Assembly (NCBI GenBank): GCA_007376205.1
Contig: VMFU01000002.1
Span: 47,423 to 111,422 of the forward strand
Direction: 5' to 3'
Length of the DNA: 64,000 nucleotides
From: Candidatus Peregrinibacteria bacterium Gr01-1014_25
GTDB lineage: Bacteria > Patescibacteriota > Gracilibacteria > Peribacterales > Peribacteraceae
Shown here: in pieces, positions 57,196 to 64,000 of the stretch
Position numbering within the stretch: position 1 is the first letter of the stretch
Layout of the letters: every line of letters begins with the position of its first letter
Notes under the pieces: generated by a model
Told to the model about the DNA's origin: nothing
The model's input: only the letters and a program-made list of their open reading frames with translations
Databases searched by the model: none
Program-made: the position numbers and the translations under genes

Positions 57196-57789
57196 ATGCC
57201 CCGCCGGAAGAGCGCCGCGCGAACGCGTCCGCCAGCACCATCGGCCCTGCGGATCCTCGGCAAGGTCGCTATCGCCGCGTTCGTGCTCTGGCACATCGCC
57301 GCGATCGGCATCTTCTCCGTGCCAGTGGATGACCAAGGCCGTCTGGCCACGGCCGTCCGGACCCACGCAACGCCCTGGGTGTCGCGCTACGTGCTGACGA
57401 CCAGTCAATGGCAGCAGTGGAACCTCTTCTCGCCCGATCCGCTCCGCCGCGTGACGTTCTATCGCATCGAAGCGCAGCGCGACGATGCATGGCACGAACT
57501 GACCACACTCCAGCCGGGAAGCTATCCGCTGTGGCGCCACGCGAACATGTTCAAGTTGCTCATCAACATCATGGAAGGCAACAACCCCGCCCTGACGGAG
57601 CGCTTCCTCTCCCTCCTCTGCAGGGAGCACCTTCTCGTCCAGGGAACGGGCATCCGCGTGCGCTACCTCGTGACGATCATCCCCTGGTCGGCGATGCCGA
57701 TGTCGCCGCGGCAGTGGCACGCTTGGAATCCCACGTTCGAGACGCTCGAAGGACCGCAAATTTCCTGTCCCGACCCCTCCTCGCTATGA
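57196..57789 (+). CDS. Hypothetical protein coupled to an HTTM protein
   Basis: 197 aa. A basic N-terminus (MPRRKSAARTR) and one membrane helix (~22-41) are followed by an external domain with WQQWNLFSPDPLRR and a conserved-looking RHANMFKLLINIMEG. The stop overlaps the start of the HTTM gene (ATGA), so the two act together. Companions of HTTM proteins with this WxxFxPxP pattern are known, but I cannot name the family. Confidence 0.62.
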   Translation: MPRRKSAARTRPPAPSALRILGKVAIAAFVLWHIAAIGIFSVPVDDQGRLATAVRTHATPWVSRYVLTTSQWQQWNLFSPDPLRRVTFYRIEAQRDDAWHELTTLQPGSYPLWRHANMFKLLINIMEGNNPALTERFLSLLCREHLLVQGTGIRVRYLVTIIPWSAMPMSPRQWHAWNPTFETLEGPQISCPDPSSL

Positions 57790-59159
57790 AGCGCCTGCTG
57801 AACGCCGTGCACGGCTTCTTCTTCGCCCACATTCCGTCGACGGGCATCGGCATGATGCGCGCCGCCTGGGGCCTGGTCGCGGGATGCGCGATGCTCGCGC
57901 AGTGGTCGGATGTCGAGCGCTTCTACAGCAACGCGGGATACCTGCCGTCATCGCTGATTCCGATTGTCCTGCGACAATCGGCACGCTTCAGCATCCTTGA
58001 CGGCATCGGCGATCCCGGCGACGTCTTCACGATCTACTGCCTATTCCTCGTCGCCCTGCTGTGCACGGCCATCGGCCTCTTCCCCCGCATCGCGACGACG
58101 GCGAGCGTGCTGCTGCTCTTTTCCTTCCATGAGCGCAACCTCTTCGTCCTGGGTGGCGGCGACACCGTCCTGCGCTTCATCGGCTTCGTGCTCCTGCTGT
58201 CCCCCGACCTCCGCGCCTTCTCCGTCGCCAACGCCTTCGACCGGTGGCGCCGGTGGCGCGCGACGGGGACGGACCTCCCGGAGCGCACGATGCCGATCTG
58301 GCCGTACCGCCTGCTGCTGTGGCAGTTCATCGTGCTCTACGGCACGTCGCTCTGGTTTAAATTGCTCGGCACGATGTGGATCCGCGGCACGGCGGTCGCC
58401 GCAGCCATGCACCATCCATTCTTCAGTCGGTTGCCCAAGGGATTCGTCGATTCGGCTGCGCCGCTCCTCACCGTGGTGGATGTTGCCGTGATGTTCCTGC
58501 ACTTCGGGTGGTTTCTCATGCTGGTTCCGCGCGCACTCACTGATCTCCTCCCAAACCGACTCCCCCGCCTGCCACTCAAGCGCACACTGCTCCTCGGCGG
58601 CCTCCTGTTCCACGGAAGCATCCTCCTGATGATGGACGCCGGAACGTTTTCCTTCGCGCTCTTCGCCGGCTATCTCGGTCTGCTCCTGCGCGAGGACATC
58701 GACGTGATCCGCGCCTTTTGGAACGGTCCCTTCCGCCGCCGCTACGCGCTGAACGCCGGCGGCAAACCCTTGCCCCGCATCGCGGTCCTCTACGACGGCA
58801 CGTGCGGGCTGTGCCGCCGCAGCGTGTTCGTGCTCACGGTGCTCGATTGCTTGCGCCGCATCGCCCCCGTGGATTTCCGCGATGCCGCCGCCCGCAAACG
58901 TATCGCCCCCGACATCACCGAGCGCTCCCTGGACCGCGCGATGCACATCCGCTTCCCCAAGCGCTCGCACGGCAAGGACAAAACCGGGCGAACGCTGCGC
59001 GGCTTCGACGCCTTCCGCGCGCTCGCCTGGCACCTGCCGCCGCTCTGGCCCCTCGCGCCATTCCTCTACCTCCCCGGCGTGCCGCCGGTCGGACGGTGGG
59101 TGTACGCGGGAATCGCGGAGAAGAGAGAAACATGCGATCATGAATCGTGTAGCATCTAG
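57786..59159 (+). CDS. HTTM-type membrane protein fused to a C-terminal DCC (DUF393) thiol domain
   Basis: 457 aa. Residues ~1-320 contain about eight membrane helices with HTTM/vitamin K-carboxylase-like features (STGIGMMRAAWGLV, FSFHERNLFVLGGGDTVLR, LWFKLLGTMW). Residues ~335-450 are a DCC domain with LYDGTCGLCRR, the DxxCxxC motif, followed by FRDAAAR and GFDAFRALAW. The fusion suggests a membrane redox or carboxylation role. The substrate is unknown. Confidence 0.82.
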   Translation: MKRLLNAVHGFFFAHIPSTGIGMMRAAWGLVAGCAMLAQWSDVERFYSNAGYLPSSLIPIVLRQSARFSILDGIGDPGDVFTIYCLFLVALLCTAIGLFPRIATTASVLLLFSFHERNLFVLGGGDTVLRFIGFVLLLSPDLRAFSVANAFDRWRRWRATGTDLPERTMPIWPYRLLLWQFIVLYGTSLWFKLLGTMWIRGTAVAAAMHHPFFSRLPKGFVDSAAPLLTVVDVAVMFLHFGWFLMLVPRALTDLLPNRLPRLPLKRTLLLGGLLFHGSILLMMDAGTFSFALFAGYLGLLLREDIDVIRAFWNGPFRRRYALNAGGKPLPRIAVLYDGTCGLCRRSVFVLTVLDCLRRIAPVDFRDAAARKRIAPDITERSLDRAMHIRFPKRSHGKDKTGRTLRGFDAFRALAWHLPPLWPLAPFLYLPGVPPVGRWVYAGIAEKRETCDHESCSI

Positions 59160-59222
59160 CAAGAGCGGTGCCTTCCTCTATAATCCGCTCGCTTTCTCAC
59201 ATTCGTACCTTCCTTTCACCGT

Positions 59223-59297
59223 TCCCCGGTAGCTCAATGGCAGAGCAGGGCGCTGTTAACGCCAAGGTTCCTGGTTCGAGTCCAGGCCGGGGAGCCA
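59223..59297 (+). tRNA. tRNA-Asn (anticodon GTT), CCA encoded
   Basis: Acceptor TCCCCGG/CCGGGGA, D arm GCTC/GAGC, anticodon loop CTGTTAA (GTT), T arm CCTGG-TTCGAGT-CCAGG, discriminator G, CCA. The preceding gene ends 64 bp upstream. Confidence 0.96.
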
Positions 59298-59379
59298 TGC
59301 TGTACGACCCCCTCCACGCGAATACAATCGCCGCGTATCCACACGTGAAATCGCCGGCAGGAAGTGCAGCCGGGGACAC

Positions 59380-59721
59380 GTGTTCCGTGGCGAGGAGCCT
59401 TGCCCGCTGTGCTGGCCGGGGTATCGCACGTTTTCGTTCCGTGCAGCGGTATGGTTGTATCCGGGAAAAGAGGCGAATTGGCACTTCGTGACGCTTCCAA
59501 AAAAATTGTCGCAACAAATCCGCGAGCGCTTCGGCAGCATCAAGCGAGGGTGGGGATCACTGCGGGTGACCGCAACCATCGGAGGCACCGCCTGGGAGAC
59601 ATCCGTGTTCCCCGATAAGAAAGCTGGTGCGTACCTGTTGCCCCTCAAGGCAAGCGTGCGGAAGGCCGAAGGAGTCCGAGTGGGAACAGCGATGCGGTTC
59701 ACGATCAGCGTGCAGGACTGA
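59380..59721 (+). CDS. DUF1905-type small protein
   Basis: 113 aa from a GTG start. Residues ~35-113 match the DUF1905 pattern (HFVTLPKKLSQQIRERFGSI, WGSLRVTATIGGTAWETSVF, KAGAYLLPLKASVRKAEGV). An unusual N-terminal stretch has CPLC followed by WPGYRTFSFR. The start is uncertain: no Shine-Dalgarno, and the 80 bp after tRNA-Asn hold only a TACAAT at ~59330. The following 160 bp (59722-59883) show no gene. Confidence 0.68.
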   Translation: MFRGEEPCPLCWPGYRTFSFRAAVWLYPGKEANWHFVTLPKKLSQQIRERFGSIKRGWGSLRVTATIGGTAWETSVFPDKKAGAYLLPLKASVRKAEGVRVGTAMRFTISVQD

Positions 59722-59883
59722 TGACATCGCAACACTGCGCGAGGCGTGAAGGGAGGCGACGACCATTCCGATGGGGGGCGAAAGCCACGACCGCGCAATG
59801 TAACAAAACCCTGACACTGGCAATTCTACTTCTAAACAGGCTGTTATACCATCTTTGAAATCTTTGGTTCCTCTCCCTTTTTT

Positions 59884-61920
59884 ATGCATCGTGATAGCTC
59901 GTTTGCGAACCGATGCCTCTCCGTGCGCTGGTGGACCGCCGTGATCACCTGTGCGACGTTTTTCCTGAATGTTCCTGCCGCCTCGGCGGCAAACCGCTTC
60001 TGGGTAGGCGGAACGAGCGACCGATTTGAAAGCACCACCAACTGGGCAGCTGTTCCGCGCGGAGCCGGAGGTCAAACCATTCCCGGAGCCAGCGACGTCG
60101 CGTACTTCACCCATAGCGGCGGCACCATCCGGATCCGCAGCGCCGTCAATCTGACGGGCCTTGTCCTGAAGAACACCTGGACCGGTTCCGTCCTCCAGGG
60201 ATCGGGGACAATATCGATCGGTTCCAGCGGCTTCCTCGTCGGCAGCGGCCGCTTCATCGGCGGCAACGCGCGGATTTCGAACGCGGGCGTCTACAACCAA
60301 ACGGGCGGCATCGTGACCGGCTTGCAGAATACGTTCACGAACTCCGGAAGCTTCACGGTCGCCTCCGTCGGAGGCAAGCGCGCGGGGATCACGCTCACAG
60401 GCACGTTGGTCCTCGATGGCAATGCCGTGCAAACGTACAAAGTCGGCAATGCCTCGTCGCGTGTCGACGCAATCATCAAGAACCTCACGCTCGAGAATTC
60501 CGGCAGTGCCGGCTCCAACCTCATTTACTCTACGGGTTCGGGCATGTCGCTCTCCGGCGCCATCACCGTCACCACCGGCGTCCTGGACCTGACAAAATCG
60601 TCGATCGCGCAGCCTCTCGTCGCCGAGGGTGGCATGGCCATCGCCAGCGCCGCTTTGGCCGGCTTCCAGACGGCGAACAATGCGACACTCTCGGGCAGCT
60701 TGACCATCGGAGCCAGTGCTTCGTGGACCGCGACGGGCGGAACGTTCACCTTCAACGGCGACAATCCGCAGACGCTCACGCTGAACGGGGGCGGCCGCCG
60801 GTTCCAGGCCCTGACGTTCAACAACTCGGGTGCCAGCGGGCAGAAACGCATCTTCATCGCGGGCAACGGCCTGTTCGCTTCGGGCGCCGTCACGATCACC
60901 CGAGGCGACCTCGATCTCATGACGAACTCCCAAGTCCTCGTGACGGACGGCGGACTGACGCTAACAAGCGACGCGAACGCCTCGCTCAAGACGCGGAGCA
61001 ACATGTTCCTCTCCGGAAGCCTGACCATCGGAGCCGATGCCGGTTGGACGGCGACGGGCGGGACGCTCACCTTCAGCGGCGACAACCCCCAGACCGCCAC
61101 GATCAACGGCTCCAACCGTAACGTGTACAACCTCACGATCAACAACACCGGTGCCTCGAACACCACGAATACGGTGACGTTCGCCGGCAGCGCGTTCCGC
61201 GTCCTAGGCGACACGACCGTCACCCTCGGCAGCATGGACTTGCAGACGAACTCAATCGCCCTGGGGATCGCCGGCGGATTGACCGTTGCGGATTCGGCCA
61301 CTGCCCGCTTCCTTTCGAACGCCAACCTCACCATGTCCGGAAGCCTGACGAAGAAGCCAGCCGGAGTTCTCACGCTCTCCAGTGGCACGGTATCCCTCAA
61401 CGGCTCAAGCCAGACTCTCTCGGGCACGATGACGTTGCCCACGCTGTACAAAGTGTCGTCGGACGCGCTGTATTTCTACCCGGGCTACACGTACACGCTC
61501 ACCGGCGACTTCAACATCGGCGGCCTGTCGAGCAGCAGCAAACTGACGGTCAATTCCTCGATCGCCGGCCAGCGGCACAGCTTGGATATCGCAGGTCTCA
61601 AAGCCATTCACTTCATTGCAGTGAAAGACAGCCGGTCGGCGAACGGGTCGATCAAGTGCACGGATTGCACGGACAACGGCAACAACGTGCTGTGGGACTT
61701 CTTCTCGAGCACATCGGGTTCGTCGGGCACGACGAGCGGAAGCGGAGGGGGAGGAGGCGGAGGGGGTGGGCGCGGTTCCAAACATGCCGCAGATGTGTCG
61801 AGTGTGACGTCGAAGAAAGACGAGAAGAAAACCGTGAAGAAAGCGAAGAAAACCGTGAAGAAAGCGAAGAAGGCAGCGAAGAAAGCGGTGAAGAAGACTG
61901 TGAAAAAATCTCGAAAGTAG
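59884..61920 (+). CDS. Large secreted beta-repeat protein with Gly-rich linker and Lys-rich tail
   Basis: 678 aa. The signal peptide ends around NVPAASAA. A long series of beta-strand repeats follows (SGSLTIGASASWTATGGTFTF plus NGDNPQT, repeated as SGSLTIGADAGWTATGGTLT plus FSGDNPQT), typical of adhesin-like beta-helix proteins. Then come a CTDC pair, a Ser/Gly run of nine Gly, and a 45-residue tail almost wholly Lys/Ala/Val (KKTVKKAKKAAKKAVKK). The tail may bind an anionic surface such as teichoic acid, DNA or the host (inference). A terminator follows. Confidence 0.78.
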   Translation: MHRDSSFANRCLSVRWWTAVITCATFFLNVPAASAANRFWVGGTSDRFESTTNWAAVPRGAGGQTIPGASDVAYFTHSGGTIRIRSAVNLTGLVLKNTWTGSVLQGSGTISIGSSGFLVGSGRFIGGNARISNAGVYNQTGGIVTGLQNTFTNSGSFTVASVGGKRAGITLTGTLVLDGNAVQTYKVGNASSRVDAIIKNLTLENSGSAGSNLIYSTGSGMSLSGAITVTTGVLDLTKSSIAQPLVAEGGMAIASAALAGFQTANNATLSGSLTIGASASWTATGGTFTFNGDNPQTLTLNGGGRRFQALTFNNSGASGQKRIFIAGNGLFASGAVTITRGDLDLMTNSQVLVTDGGLTLTSDANASLKTRSNMFLSGSLTIGADAGWTATGGTLTFSGDNPQTATINGSNRNVYNLTINNTGASNTTNTVTFAGSAFRVLGDTTVTLGSMDLQTNSIALGIAGGLTVADSATARFLSNANLTMSGSLTKKPAGVLTLSSGTVSLNGSSQTLSGTMTLPTLYKVSSDALYFYPGYTYTLTGDFNIGGLSSSSKLTVNSSIAGQRHSLDIAGLKAIHFIAVKDSRSANGSIKCTDCTDNGNNVLWDFFSSTSGSSGTTSGSGGGGGGGGGRGSKHAADVSSVTSKKDEKKTVKKAKKTVKKAKKAAKKAVKKTVKKSRK

Positions 61921-61937
61921 CAGTCTCGCTTTCCCCT

Positions 61938-61968
61938 GCCCCGCATCCAGTAATTTGCGGGGCGGTTT
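61938..61968 (+). terminator. Rho-independent terminator
   Basis: GCCCCGCA-tccagtaatt-TGCGGGGC followed by GGTTTTC. Confidence 0.85.
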
Positions 61969-62061
61969 TCGTGTCTCCCCCTTCCCTCCGCTGAGAATGT
62001 GTGCCAGAATAACACTCGCAGACCGGGCTGCCTCGGCTCGGCCACTCTTTTTCCGCGAATC

Positions 62062-63855
62062 ATGAGCATCAGAAATATCGCCATTATCGCCCACGTGGAT
62101 CATGGCAAAACGACGCTCGTCGACGCCCTCCTCAAACAGGGCGGGGCGTTCGCTGCGCACGAAGAGGTCGGCGAACTGGTGATGGACAGCAACGCGCAGG
62201 AACGGGAGCGCGGCATCACGATCTACGCCAAAAACGCGTCGATTCGCTACAGGGACTGCACGATCAACATCGTCGACACGCCCGGACATGCGGACTTCGG
62301 CAGCGAGGTCGAGCGCGTCCTGCGGACGGTCGATTCGGTGCTCCTGCTCGTCGACGCGCAGGAAGGTCCGATGCCGCAAACAAAGTTCGTGCTGAAGAAA
62401 TCGCTGGAATTGGGGCTCAAGCCCATCGTCATCATCAACAAGATCGACAAGCCCGCGGCACGGCCCATGGCGGTGGTCGACGAAGTGTTCGACCTGTTCG
62501 TGCAGCTGGGTGCCAGCAACGAGCAGCTCGACTTTCCGCACCTGTTCGCCATCGCCCGCGAAGGCAAGGCGCAGCGCACGCTTGAGGAATCCTCGTCCGA
62601 CCTGACGCCGCTCTTCGACACGATCATGGAACGCGTGCCTGCCGCCGCCCAGAACACCGCCGCGCCGTTCCGCATGCAGCCGAGCAACCTGGCGTACGAC
62701 AACTACGTCGGCCGGCTCGCCGTGGGGCGCGTGCACGAGGGCGTGGTCCGCGTCGGCGACAACGTGACGGTGAAATCGCCCGACGGCAAAGCTCGTGGCG
62801 GCCGCATCACGAAGATCTTCCACATGCAAGGCATCCGGAAAATGGAAGTGCAGGAGGCGAGCGCCGGAGACATCGTCACGATCGCCGGCATCCCGGACAT
62901 CACCGTCGGCGAGACGATCACGACCGACCCCGCCGCGGAGCCGCTCCCCGCCCTGACCATCGATCCGCCGACCGTGTCGATGCTGTTCATGGTCAATAAC
63001 TCCCCCTTCGCCGGACGCGAGGGCACGCTCGTGACCACGCGCCATATCCGCGAGCGGCTGCTGAAGGAGTGCGAGACGAACGTCGGTCTGCACGTCGCCG
63101 AGATCGCGAACAGCGACAGCTACAACGTCTCGGGGCGCGGCGAGCTGCACCTGTCCGTGCTGATCGAACAGATGCGCCGCGAGGGCTTTGAGCTGCAGGT
63201 GTCGCGCCCGGAGGTCATCATGCGGGAGACCGGCGGCAAGCGCGAGGAGCCCGTTGAACAGGCGATCATCGACGTCCCCGAGGAATTCCAGGGCGTGATC
63301 ATCGACATGCTCGCGCGCCGCAAGGGTGAAATGGTGGACATGCGCGTCCGCGACGGACACACGCGGATGGAGTTCCGCGTCCCCACACGCGGCTTGCTCG
63401 GCTTCCGCGGCGATTTCATCATCGAAACACGCGGCGAGGGCATCCTCACGCACGCGTTCATCGCCTACGAAACGCACAAGGGAGACATCGCCCGCCGCAC
63501 CCGCGGCTCGATCATCTCCGTGGTGAACGGCGAGGCGACGGCCTACGACTTGTGGAACATCCAGGAACGCGGCCGCCTCTTCATCTCGCCGGCAACATCA
63601 CTCTACGAAGGGATGATCATCGGCGAGAGCGCCAAGGATCAGGACATCGGCGTGAACGTCACCAAGGGCAAGAAGCTGACGAACACGCGCGCATCGGGGA
63701 GCGACGAGGCGATCCAACTGACGCCGGTGACACCCATGACGTTGGAGCAGGCGCTGGAGTACATCGAGGACGACGAACTCGTCGAGGTGACCCCCGCGAA
63801 CATTCGCCTGCGCAAGAAGTTTTTGAAAGAACACGAGAGGAAGAGGGCAAAGTAG
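62062..63855 (+). CDS. typA: Ribosome-associated GTPase TypA/BipA
   Basis: 597 aa, normal length. G1 [10 protein letters not shown]2 ERERGITI, G3 [10 protein letters not shown]4 NKIDKP, then EF-Tu-like domain 2, EF-G-like domains III/V and the TypA C-terminal domain ([51 protein letters not shown]). It helps 50S assembly and stress or cold adaptation in other bacteria. The start is MSIRNIAII. The ORF-track start is 21 codons upstream. Confidence 0.97.
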   Translation: MSIRNIAIIAHVDHGKTTLVDALLKQGGAFAAHEEVGELVMDSNAQERERGITIYAKNASIRYRDCTINIVDTPGHADFGSEVERVLRTVDSVLLLVDAQEGPMPQTKFVLKKSLELGLKPIVIINKIDKPAARPMAVVDEVFDLFVQLGASNEQLDFPHLFAIAREGKAQRTLEESSSDLTPLFDTIMERVPAAAQNTAAPFRMQPSNLAYDNYVGRLAVGRVHEGVVRVGDNVTVKSPDGKARGGRITKIFHMQGIRKMEVQEASAGDIVTIAGIPDITVGETITTDPAAEPLPALTIDPPTVSMLFMVNNSPFAGREGTLVTTRHIRERLLKECETNVGLHVAEIANSDSYNVSGRGELHLSVLIEQMRREGFELQVSRPEVIMRETGGKREEPVEQAIIDVPEEFQGVIIDMLARRKGEMVDMRVRDGHTRMEFRVPTRGLLGFRGDFIIETRGEGILTHAFIAYETHKGDIARRTRGSIISVVNGEATAYDLWNIQERGRLFISPATSLYEGMIIGESAKDQDIGVNVTKGKKLTNTRASGSDEAIQLTPVTPMTLEQALEYIEDDELVEVTPANIRLRKKFLKEHERKRAK

Positions 63856-63916
63856 AGGCTGTATACTCATCAAGGCAGCCTTGCCGTTTTCCTTTACGAC
63901 GCTTTCAACATCTTCC

Positions 63917-63953
63917 CGTCCTTTCTTTGTCTCCCCGCAACAAAGAAAGGACG
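63917..63953. repeat. 14-bp inverted repeat after typA
   Basis: CGTCCTTTCTTTGT ... ACAAAGAAAGGACG around a ~9-nt loop, with another ACAAAGAAAG copy 5 nt later. No U-run follows. TATACT near 63869 may be a promoter for a downstream gene. Confidence 0.6.
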
Positions 63954-63962
63954 ACAAAGAAA

Positions 63963-64000
63963 GTGCACCGCCGCCAATTCCTCCTCCATACCGCGCCGTG
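63963..64000 (+). CDS. Possible start of a Tat-exported protein (cut by window edge)
   Basis: From GTG 63963 the frame reads V/M-HRRQFLLHTAP. The RRQFL pattern fits a twin-arginine signal start. Only 12 codons are visible and the start is GTG, so this is a weak call. Confidence 0.3.
   Translation, partial: MHRRQFLLHTAP

Overview
ORGANISM. No rRNA is present, so placement is by inference. The window is GC-rich, densely packed and bacterial. Several traits fit a Candidate Phyla Radiation / Patescibacteria genome, possibly the Peribacteria-Peregrinibacteria side: an AlaRS without its C-terminal domain, a free EF-Tu-domain-2-like 'translation elongation factor-like' protein, Lys-rich tails, SLH-anchored surface proteins and many orphan small genes. 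UGA is used as a normal stop (uvrA, the atpH/atpA overlap), which argues against Gracilibacteria/Absconditabacteria. Many genes have no Shine-Dalgarno sequence. Instead a -10-like TANNNT hexamer lies 6-10 nt before the start codon, the signature of leaderless or very short-leader mRNAs.  LAYOUT. 1-6.0 kb (-): complete F-type ATP synthase operon in the order beta-epsilon-AtpI/Q-like-a-c-b-delta-alpha-gamma, with a good promoter before atpD. 6.0-8.6 kb: msrA, a Lys-rich EF-like protein, a membrane-anchored orphan, tRNA-Arg and a Nudix gene. 8.7-11.4 kb: clpB under a CIRCE/HrcA operator. 11.4-15.6 kb (-): a Lys-rich micro-ORF and riboflavin genes ribBA, ribH and ribE interrupted by an SLH protein. 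15.7-22.9 kb (+): uvrA, a metallophosphoesterase, a Nudix gene and a RelA/SpoT-type protein fused to a ten-helix EamA-like transporter. 22.9-25.9 kb (-): two orphans and a VanX-like peptidase. 26-30.6 kb: a 1532-aa isoleucyl-tRNA synthetase carrying two tandem histidine-phosphatase domains. 30.6-35.4 kb: a YvlD-like protein, sigma-70, an aquaporin, msrB, a YdjC deacetylase and tmRNA. 35.4-44.7 kb: surface and secreted proteins (SLH-amidohydrolase-SGNH, a Gly-rich/His-rich protein, a GMNQ-repeat coiled coil, a Gmad2 lipoprotein), an M28 peptidase and a second sigma-70. 44.7-45.2 kb: an unidentified ~420-nt structured RNA with its own promoter and terminator. 45.2-51.1 kb: orphans, a GT-C/TPR membrane protein, a histidine kinase and a GHKL ATPase. 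51.2-59.2 kb: alaS, two membrane proteins, a Trm11-like methylase and HTTM proteins. 59.2-64 kb: tRNA-Asn, a DUF1905 protein, a secreted beta-repeat protein, typA and the start of a possible Tat-exported protein.  HOW THE GENES WORK TOGETHER. The window mixes energy coupling, protein repair and heat shock (msrA, msrB, clpB), riboflavin supply, translation (ileS, alaS, tmRNA, typA, tRNAs), DNA repair and an SLH/secreted surface layer. Running through it are short tracts of degenerate 7-nt or 9-nt tandem repeats. They lie between genes, often between a stop codon and the next -10 box, and also in frame inside ileS, uvrA, the methylase and a membrane protein. These tracts, the IleRS-phosphatase composite, the RSH-EamA fusion and the orphan RNA are the most novel items.
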